A DNA stretch of 17,719 bases, from the NCBI GenBank assembly GCA_948759685.1, contig CAQBGY010000037.1, forward strand, positions 1 through 17,719. The letters run 5' to 3'. Source of the stretch: an uncultured Eubacterium sp. GTDB lineage: Bacteria > Bacillota_A > Clostridia > Lachnospirales > Lachnospiraceae. The notes under the pieces are model-generated. The model was not told the origin of the DNA and did no database searches. It saw only the letters and a program-made list of their open reading frames with translations. Below, piece by piece: positions 7,894-13,798 of this stretch. The first letter of the stretch is position 1, and the number at the start of each line of letters is the position of its first letter. A program made the position numbers and the translations under genes.

Positions 7894-9243
7894 ATGAAGA
7901 TGATGAAGAGAGTATTATCTATTGTTTTAGCATTGGCAATGGTTGTTACAGTGATTTCAATAAATCCGACAGAGGCTAATGCAAAGGTAACCATCCAATC
8001 AGGTAAAAAAATCACTTTAACGATTGGAAAAAGTGAAAAAATTTATGTGAAACAAAAAGGTGCAACATTTAAGACAAGTAATAAAAAAGTTGCAACAGTT
8101 AGCAAGAAGGGTGTAGTTAAAGCGATTGCTCCTGGTAAATGTAAAATTACAATTAAAGTTGGAAGCAGCAAAGCAACATCAAAGGTAACAGTTAATCTTG
8201 CAAACGTTAAAATAACATCTGCAGAGCCGATATCTGTAAATGGTGCAAAATTAACATGGAAAAAGGTTAAAGGAGCAAAAGGATACTATGTATATCGCTC
8301 AACAAAGAAATCCAGTGGATATAAGAAGGTTGCAACAGTAAAGAAAACGAATGCAACAATCAAGAATCTGGCTTTAGGTTATACACATTACTTCAAAGTA
8401 AAGGCATACAATGCTAAGAAGAAAGTCAGTGCAAAGTATTCAAATGTTAAGAGTGTAAAGACATACAAATTAGTATGGTCTGATGAATTTAATGGTAATT
8501 CTTTAAATATGAATAACTGGACTTACGAAATTGGAACTGGTCAAGGCGGCTGGGGAAATCAGGAATTACAGTATTATACACCGGGTAATAACGTGAAATT
8601 TGAAAATGGAAGTCTTGTAATTATTCCTAGAATAACTACAAAAACAGAAGGTGGAAAGACTGAAACAAAGTATACATCTACAAGAATTAAAACAGCAGGT
8701 AAGAAGACATTTAAGTACGGTAGAATGGAAATCAGAGCGAAGGCTGCAAAGGCAGGTGGAACATGGTCAGCCGGCTGGATGTTGGGCGATGGCACTGGTG
8801 ACTCCAGAGGATGGCCATATGACGGCGAGATTGATATTCTTGAAGCAATGAATGGTGGAGTGCCACAGACAATTCACTGTGAGTATTTTAATAATCAGTC
8901 TTGGTCACATGGAAATAAGAATTACCAGACAGGATTAACACAGGCACAGTGTGCAGAGAAATACCATACATATGGGATTATCTGGACAGAGAAATATATT
9001 CAGTTTACAGTAGATGGTGTTAATAAAGGAAAATATGATCCGAGTATCTACAGCAAGAGTATTTACGATAAAGTATGGGGTGGAGAATTCGATCATCCGT
9101 TCTTCTTTATCTTAAACTGTGCAATTGGTGGAAACGCAGCAGGCCAGGTTACAATGGATGGTTGGAATTTAGTAAAGAATACTGCAACAGAGAAAGTATA
9201 TGAAGACTATTTCTATATCGACTATGTAAGAGTATATCAGTAA
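7894..9243 (+). CDS. Secreted GH16 endo-1,3-beta-glucanase (laminarinase), BIG2-FN3-GH16
   Basis: This 449-residue exported enzyme should hydrolyse internal beta-1,3 bonds of laminarin-type glucans (EC 3.2.1.39 is likely). Residues 1-30 are a signal peptide, with cleavage expected after EANA. Residues 31-102 form a BIG2 Ig-like domain (KVATVSKKGVVKAIAPGKCKITI). Residues 105-192 are an FN3 domain. Residues 193-449 are GH16, with GGWGNQELQYYTP at 218-230 and the active site GEIDILE at 311-317. The spacing E312-x-D314-x-x-E317 is the beta-bulge form found in laminarinases, not the shorter EIDIE of lichenases; E312 is the expected nucleophile and E317 the acid/base. There is no sorting signal, SLH domain or other anchor, so it is probably released. 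The accessory domains are very lysine-rich and may hold the enzyme at the cell surface by charge. GTGAGGG lies about 8 nt before the ATG. It feeds the adjacent importer. Confidence 0.93.
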   Translation: MKMMKRVLSIVLALAMVVTVISINPTEANAKVTIQSGKKITLTIGKSEKIYVKQKGATFKTSNKKVATVSKKGVVKAIAPGKCKITIKVGSSKATSKVTVNLANVKITSAEPISVNGAKLTWKKVKGAKGYYVYRSTKKSSGYKKVATVKKTNATIKNLALGYTHYFKVKAYNAKKKVSAKYSNVKSVKTYKLVWSDEFNGNSLNMNNWTYEIGTGQGGWGNQELQYYTPGNNVKFENGSLVIIPRITTKTEGGKTETKYTSTRIKTAGKKTFKYGRMEIRAKAAKAGGTWSAGWMLGDGTGDSRGWPYDGEIDILEAMNGGVPQTIHCEYFNNQSWSHGNKNYQTGLTQAQCAEKYHTYGIIWTEKYIQFTVDGVNKGKYDPSIYSKSIYDKVWGGEFDHPFFFILNCAIGGNAAGQVTMDGWNLVKNTATEKVYEDYFYIDYVRVYQ

Positions 9244-9252
9244 AAAGTAATG

Positions 9253-9300
9253 AGCGAAAAGCAGACATGATACTTTGAGTATCGTGTTTGCGTGTTCGCT
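9253..9300 (+). terminator. Large hairpin between the GH16 and lacI-type genes
   Basis: A long imperfect inverted repeat follows the GH16 stop by 9 nt. The outer arms AGCGAA (9253-9258) and TTCGCT (9295-9300) enclose an internal loop and a 14-bp inner stem that contains G-U pairs. The stem ends GATACT-TTG-AGTATC with a 3-nt loop. The tail (TTGATTGAATG) is a weak uridine tract, so termination may be partial, with read-through into the repressor gene 30 nt further on. No clear separate promoter for the repressor was seen. Confidence 0.6.
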
Positions 9301-9316
9301 TTGATTGAATGAAAAT

Positions 9317-9322
9317 GGGAGG
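9317..9322 (+). promoter_or_regulatory. Ribosome binding site fixing the repressor start at 9330
   Basis: GGGAGG at 9317-9322 is 7 nt before the ATG at 9330. An in-frame ATG at 9309 lies upstream of this site and would add seven residues before MVTIKDVAREAG, the usual N-terminus of LacI-family proteins. The 9330 start is therefore preferred. Confidence 0.85.
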
Positions 9323-9329
9323 TTATTGT

Positions 9330-10328
9330 ATGGTTACAATAAAGGATGTTGCCCGCGAAGCAGGTGTTGCGATATCTACAGTATCGAACGTGTTCAATAA
9401 TGCAGATATTGTAAGCGAAGAAACAAAACAGAGGGTGTTAGATGCGGTAGAAAAACTTCATTACATACCAAACATGAATGCGAAGTTATTAAAGTCCAAT
9501 CGGAAAAATACAATTGGCCTCTTTTTAACAAGTTTACAAGGTGATTTCTATAAAGTATTAACTCAGGCAATTCATCTGCAGTGTAAATTAAATAATTACT
9601 TATTGAATATTTATGTAAGTAATGATAATTCACCGGATGAAATTTACAGAATGATTATTGCGTCAGGCGTTGCTGGAGCTATTATATACCATGAAGATTT
9701 GACAGGGGATTATGTAAAACGGATTGCCACAGTTAATATTCCGATGGTGTTCATCGACAGAGCAAGCAAAGGAAAAAATATTTCCGGTGTTCTGGTCGAT
9801 GACAGACTAGGAGCTTCTATGGCAGTAGACTATCTGGTAAAATTAGGTCATAAACGAATTGGTTATATGCATGGAAATGAATCAGGAGATGACAGGCATC
9901 GTTATCAGGGATATGTAGATATGATGCAGAAAAACAATCTACCAATAGATGAAGACATTGTTTTAAGAGGCTATTATGAGGAAGCATTGGCGTACAGTGA
10001 GATGCGTTCAGTGTTATCAACCGGAATTAAGTTGCCGGATGCAATGTTCTGTGCCAATGACGAAATGGCATGGGGATGTATCAAGGCATTTCAGGATGTT
10101 GGAATAAAAGTTCCAGAACAGATAAGTGTCATAGGATATGATGATAGTACAATTAGTGAGTATTATCATGTTCCTTTGACAACAGTACACAGCCCGATTA
10201 CAGAAATGGGAAGTGCAAGCGCAAACGAACTTTTCAGATTATTGAATGATGAAGGGGATAAGGGTGGAACAGTTACCAAACTTTCACCAAAAATGGTTTA
10301 CAGAAGTTCATGCGGAAAACGCAAGTAG
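9330..10328 (+). CDS. LacI/GalR-family transcriptional regulator
   Basis: This 332-residue DNA-binding repressor has an N-terminal helix-turn-helix (MVTIKDVAREAGVAISTVSN, residues 1-20, with recognition helix around VAISTVSNVFNN). A hinge region with its typical PNMNAKLLKS sequence (47-56) follows. The rest is a periplasmic-binding-protein-like effector domain (TIGLFLTSL at 61-69, FIDRAS at 141-146, GHKRIGYMHG at 173-182, FCANDEMAWG at 240-249, VIGYDDS at 267-273). All family landmarks are present and the length is typical. It probably represses this locus and is released by a sugar derived from the glucan, for example laminaribiose or another oligosaccharide; this is inferred from position. 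It is only 12 nt from the phosphorylase gene downstream, so the two are likely co-transcribed and the regulator is under its own operon's control. The palindrome at 13715-13739 is a candidate operator. Confidence 0.94.
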   Translation: MVTIKDVAREAGVAISTVSNVFNNADIVSEETKQRVLDAVEKLHYIPNMNAKLLKSNRKNTIGLFLTSLQGDFYKVLTQAIHLQCKLNNYLLNIYVSNDNSPDEIYRMIIASGVAGAIIYHEDLTGDYVKRIATVNIPMVFIDRASKGKNISGVLVDDRLGASMAVDYLVKLGHKRIGYMHGNESGDDRHRYQGYVDMMQKNNLPIDEDIVLRGYYEEALAYSEMRSVLSTGIKLPDAMFCANDEMAWGCIKAFQDVGIKVPEQISVIGYDDSTISEYYHVPLTTVHSPITEMGSASANELFRLLNDEGDKGGTVTKLSPKMVYRSSCGKRK

Positions 10329-10340
10329 AAGGAGATTATT

Positions 10341-13300
10341 ATGGAGAATTATAGACTTGAAGGACAGACATTTGTAATTGATGATTATGATAAAATGCCG
10401 GCTTTTTCAAGCTTTTTACCAGGTCTTGCTGGTGTAAAAGGTATTCCAATGTGGACATTTTACACAAACAGAGGACAGGGAATGAACAGTTTTGGTGTTG
10501 ATAATAAGGGCAATGCCATTATGGAGTTTAACTCAGCAAATACGGCTTTTGAAAATACAGCAGTAAAAGGTTTTAGAACTTTCTTAAAAATAGACGGTGA
10601 ATATTATGAGCCATTTTTCAGATATGAAAAAGAAGCAAAACGTCAGATCAGAATGAATAAGAATAGTTTTAAAATTATTGAGACGAATGAAAAATATGGA
10701 ATTGAGGTTACAGTAAATTATTTTATTCTTCCAAATGAGAGTATTGGTGCATTAATCAGACAGGTATCTGTAAAAAATATTTCAGATGCAGCTAAGGAGA
10801 TAGAAGTAATTGACGGACTTCCAAAGATTATTACATTTGGAATTTCTAATGGAGAATTTAAGGAAATGTCAAACTTGTTTAAGAGTTGGGCGTTTGTTAA
10901 GAATCTGGATAAAAAGGTTCCATATTACACATTAAGAGCGTCTAAAGATGATTCTGCAGAAGTTTCAGAAATTGAAGGTGGTTACTATTATCTGACAATC
11001 AGAGATGGTAAGCTACAGGATGTCATTTATGATATTGATACAGTATTTGGATATGATTTATCACTTATGACACCGGTCAGATTTATGGAAGGCGGTATCG
11101 ACGAAGTAAAAGCAAAGAAACAGTGTTTTGCAAACAAAGTTCCATGTGGATTTACTCCGTTTAAAGAAAATGTTGCTGCAGGTGAAGCAATTACATTTGA
11201 TACAATGATGGGATTTGCAGGTTCAGAAGAACAGATTAATGCAAAATTAGATACATTTACAAAACAGGGATATATTGCTGATAAGTTTGTGGAAGCTGAA
11301 GAACTGGCTGACAGTTTTACATCAGATGTTAAGACACATACGGCAGCAGGTAAGTTTGATCAGTACATTGAACAATGTTATCTTGATAACTTCCTTCGTG
11401 GTGGTTACCCATACGTTTTAAATAAAGACGGAAACAAGTCTATTATTCACTTATTTAGCAGAAAGCACGGAGATCCGGAGAGAGATTACAATTTCTTTTC
11501 TATTGCCGCTGAATATTATTCACAGGGTAACGGAAACTTCCGTGATGTTTCACAGAATAGAAGAAATGACGTATTCTTCAATAAAGACGTTGGAGAATTT
11601 AATGTAAAGACATTCTTTAGTTTAGTACAGGCAGATGGTTATAACCCATTGGAAGTAAGACCAAGTTTATTCAACGTAACACCGGGAAAAGAAGCAGATG
11701 TTCAGGCTTATGTAAAAGAAAACATTAGCGGCGACGCTTCTGCGATTGAAAAAATTGTAGCGGGTAAGTTCACACCAGGTCAGATTTCAAATACAATTGC
11801 AAAACTTGGTTTGGATGTTAAGATTGATGATGGTGATTTCATCGCTGAAATCTTAAATAACTGCGACCAGAATATTGAAGCAGGATTTGGTGAAGGTTAT
11901 TGGAGTGATCACTGGGATTACAACATGGACTTAGTAGATAATTACTTAAGCGTTTACCCGGATAAATTAAATGAATTATTGTTTGAAGATAAAACATACA
12001 AGTTTTATGACAGTGTAGCTTTCGTTGTGCCAAGAGATGAGAAATACGTTATCAATAAAAAGGGTGATGTACGTCAGTACGGCATGGAAGTAGAAGATGC
12101 TGATAAACTTGCACGTCCGGGATTTAACAAATGGGCAACAAACTGGTTAAAGACAAAGGATGAGAACGTTTATCATACAACATTGGCAGTTAAGATGGTA
12201 ATTCTTGCTCTTAGCAAGTTCGCACAGCTTGACGTTGATGGTATTGGTGTAGAGATGGAAGGTGGAAAACCGGGATGGAATGACGCCATGAATGGACTTC
12301 CGGGATTGTTTGGTTCAGGTACACCGGAAACATTTGAATTAAAGAGATTAGTAAGCTTTATTACAGAAAATTTTGCAGGTGATGGTGAAGTTGTAATGCC
12401 AGCAGAAATCGCACAGTACATGGATGATGTAAAGGCTGCACTTGATGAGTATAATGCCGGCACATTGAGCGATTTTGCATACTGGGATAAGGTTGCTGCA
12501 ATTAGAGAAAACTACAGAGAGAGCGTAAAACTTTACTTTAGTGGAGAAGAAGCAACAGTTTCTAAAGCTCATATTGCAGAAGTATTCAATGCATTTGCAG
12601 ATAAGATTGAAAAAGGTATTGAAAAAGCAATCGAAATGGGTAATGGACTGGTTCCTACATATATTACTCATGAAGCTGTTGATTTTGAACCTGTGGTAGA
12701 TGCAAATGGTGAGGCTGTTATCAGTCATTACGGACTGCCAAAGGTAAAAGTTAAGGAATTTAAAGCAGTTCCGTTGCCATATTTCTTAGAAGGACCAGCT
12801 CGTATGATGGGTTATGTCGATACAGATACAGCAAGAGAGATGTACAATAAAGTTAAGGAAACAGGTCTTTATGACCAGAAACTGGCAATGTACAAGACTT
12901 CAGCTTCTATCGAAGAGTGCTCTATGGAAAATGGACGTTGTCGTGCATTTACACCAGGCTGGCAGGAAAGAGAAAATGTATTCCTTCACATGGAATATAA
13001 ATACATTCTTGCTATGATTAAAGCAGGACTTTATGATGAGTATTATGAAACAATTACAAGAGCGTTGATTCCATTCTTAGATCCAAATATGTATGGAAGA
13101 AGTACTCTTGAAAATTCATCATTCCTTGCATCAAGTGCAAATCCTAATGAAGATATTCACGGAAGAGGTTTTGTTGCAAGACTTTCAGGTTCTACAACAG
13201 AGATGATTTCTATGTGGATTGAAATGATGATGGGTGGCAAGGTATTTACATATGAAGACGGTAAGTTAGTATTAAACTTTGATCCGAAGATTGCTAACTG

Positions 13301-13520
13301 GCTCTTTGATGAAGGAAAAGTTACATTCAGACTTCTTTCCACATGTGATGTTACATATGTAAACAATACAGGAAAGAATACTTATGGCGAAGATGCTGCT
13401 AAGGTTTCAAAAGTTGAAATAAACGGCGAAACTGTAGCAACAGAAGGAAAGATTGTTGGAGAAATGGCAGAAGCTGTTCGTGACGGTAAGGTTTCAGCTA
13501 TAACAGTTTATTTCTGCTAG
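10341..13520 (+). CDS. Clan GH-Q glycoside phosphorylase, probable GH161 beta-1,3-oligoglucan phosphorylase
   Basis: This 1059-residue cytoplasmic enzyme has no signal peptide. Expected reaction: beta-1,3-oligoglucan + phosphate gives glucose 1-phosphate and a chain one unit shorter. The N-terminal beta-sandwich (about 1-310) contains FSSFLPGLAGVKGIPMWTFYTNRGQ (22-46). The (alpha/alpha)6 region (about 335-980) contains HGDPERDYNFF (376-386), RDVSQNRRND (401-410), GYWSDHWDYNMDLVDNYL (519-536), GKPGWNDAMNGLPGLFGSG (642-660) and ARLSGSTTEM (946-955). D648 in GWND corresponds by position to the DWND aspartate region of GH94. I favour GH161 because of its size, its GWNDAM variant and its neighbour: tandem GH161-GH94 pairs acting in sequence on beta-1,3-gluco-oligosaccharides are known in Gram-positive bacteria, and characterised GH161 prefers acceptors of two or more residues. 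The main alternative is a beta-1,2-oligoglucan phosphorylase (long GH94, about 1100 residues); GH149 is less likely. AAGGAG precedes the ATG by 6 nt. Confidence 0.75.
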   Translation: MENYRLEGQTFVIDDYDKMPAFSSFLPGLAGVKGIPMWTFYTNRGQGMNSFGVDNKGNAIMEFNSANTAFENTAVKGFRTFLKIDGEYYEPFFRYEKEAKRQIRMNKNSFKIIETNEKYGIEVTVNYFILPNESIGALIRQVSVKNISDAAKEIEVIDGLPKIITFGISNGEFKEMSNLFKSWAFVKNLDKKVPYYTLRASKDDSAEVSEIEGGYYYLTIRDGKLQDVIYDIDTVFGYDLSLMTPVRFMEGGIDEVKAKKQCFANKVPCGFTPFKENVAAGEAITFDTMMGFAGSEEQINAKLDTFTKQGYIADKFVEAEELADSFTSDVKTHTAAGKFDQYIEQCYLDNFLRGGYPYVLNKDGNKSIIHLFSRKHGDPERDYNFFSIAAEYYSQGNGNFRDVSQNRRNDVFFNKDVGEFNVKTFFSLVQADGYNPLEVRPSLFNVTPGKEADVQAYVKENISGDASAIEKIVAGKFTPGQISNTIAKLGLDVKIDDGDFIAEILNNCDQNIEAGFGEGYWSDHWDYNMDLVDNYLSVYPDKLNELLFEDKTYKFYDSVAFVVPRDEKYVINKKGDVRQYGMEVEDADKLARPGFNKWATNWLKTKDENVYHTTLAVKMVILALSKFAQLDVDGIGVEMEGGKPGWNDAMNGLPGLFGSGTPETFELKRLVSFITENFAGDGEVVMPAEIAQYMDDVKAALDEYNAGTLSDFAYWDKVAAIRENYRESVKLYFSGEEATVSKAHIAEVFNAFADKIEKGIEKAIEMGNGLVPTYITHEAVDFEPVVDANGEAVISHYGLPKVKVKEFKAVPLPYFLEGPARMMGYVDTDTAREMYNKVKETGLYDQKLAMYKTSASIEECSMENGRCRAFTPGWQERENVFLHMEYKYILAMIKAGLYDEYYETITRALIPFLDPNMYGRSTLENSSFLASSANPNEDIHGRGFVARLSGSTTEMISMWIEMMMGGKVFTYEDGKLVLNFDPKIANWLFDEGKVTFRLLSTCDVTYVNNTGKNTYGEDAAKVSKVEINGETVATEGKIVGEMAEAVRDGKVSAITVYFC

Positions 13521-13557
13521 TAATGAATTTGGCTTTGAATAGAAAATGCTAAGGGAT

Positions 13558-13587
13558 AGCCCTGGTATGCTGATGCGTACCGGGGCT
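13558..13587 (+). terminator. Stem-loop terminator after the GH161-like gene
   Basis: AGCCCTGGTATGC (13558-13570) pairs along all 13 positions with GCGTACCGGGGCT (13575-13587), using two G-U pairs, around a TGAT loop. It lies 37 nt after the phosphorylase stop. The following TATTACATATAAATATATATTATTG is AT-rich but not a clean uridine run. It probably ends or attenuates the lacI/GH161 transcript; a fresh promoter follows before GH94. Confidence 0.7.
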
Positions 13588-13657
13588 TATTACATATAAA
13601 TATATATTATTGAAAAAAGATTGTATATAAATTAATATTATAAAGTGAAGTAAATGG

Positions 13658-13685
13658 TTGTAATGAAACAATTTTATGGTATGAT
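13658..13685 (+). promoter_or_regulatory. Sigma-A-type promoter for the GH94-GH17 operon
   Basis: TTGTAA at 13658-13663 (-35) is separated by 16 nt from TATGAT at 13680-13685 (-10). A TGG immediately before the -10 makes an extended -10. Transcription should begin near 13692, leaving a leader of about 107 nt before the GH94 start. Both boxes differ from consensus by one or two bases. Confidence 0.75.
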
Positions 13686-13714
13686 AAAATGAAAAGGCAC
13701 ATGTTAAGGGAGAA

Positions 13715-13739
13715 AATGTTGAAACAAACTTTCAACATT
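13715..13739 (+). promoter_or_regulatory. Perfect palindrome in the GH94 leader: hairpin or repressor operator
   Basis: AATGTTGAAA (13715-13724) and TTTCAACATT (13730-13739) are perfect inverted repeats around CAAAC, about 25-50 nt downstream of the predicted transcription start. As DNA it has the size and position of an operator for the LacI-family protein encoded upstream, acting as a block. As RNA it is a 10-bp hairpin that competes with an alternative stem, ACAAACT (13724-13730) with AGTTTGT (13740-13746). It is not a normal CcpA cre site, as it lacks the central CG and the spacing. The repeat is certain; its role is not. Confidence 0.6.
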
Positions 13740-13756
13740 AAGTTTGTGCTTCAGAT

Positions 13757-13774
13757 GGAAGTACAAAAACTTCC
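13757..13774 (+). promoter_or_regulatory. Small hairpin just upstream of the GH94 ribosome binding site
   Basis: GGAAGT (13757-13762) and ACTTCC (13769-13774) form a perfect 6-bp stem with an ACAAAA loop. It ends 13 nt before AGGAGG (13788-13792 region) and 24 nt before the ATG. No uridine run follows, so it is not a terminator; it may be an mRNA 5' stabiliser or part of a structured leader with the palindrome above. Confidence 0.45.
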
Positions 13775-13798
13775 GTATAAAGCATTAGGAGGCAAATA

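Noticed and set aside
8821..8843. Lichenase (mixed-linkage 1,3-1,4-glucanase) assignment for the GH16 protein
   Set aside because: The active site reads EIDILE with the extra residue of the beta-bulge form; lichenases have EIDIE without it.
12348..12728. Open frame of about 126 codons on the minus strand
   Set aside because: It is antisense to the phosphorylase gene, Cys- and Phe-rich like reverse reads of acidic coding DNA, and overlaps another antisense frame.
10341..13520. Beta-1,2-oligoglucan (sophoro-oligosaccharide) phosphorylase
   Set aside because: Length is close to that enzyme type, so it is not excluded, but the GH16 laminarinase, GH17 and laminaribiose-phosphorylase-like neighbours all point to beta-1,3 chains and no beta-1,2-glucanase or GH3 gene is present.
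13715..13739. CcpA catabolite-repression (cre) site
   Set aside because: The arms resemble cre half-sites (TGAAA/TTTCA), but the centre lacks CG and the spacing is one base too long; a local operator or RNA hairpin is a better fit.
13521..13798. Small RNA gene or tRNA between the two phosphorylase genes
   Set aside because: No cloverleaf or known RNA fold is visible; the stretch is accounted for by a terminator, a promoter and the GH94 leader.
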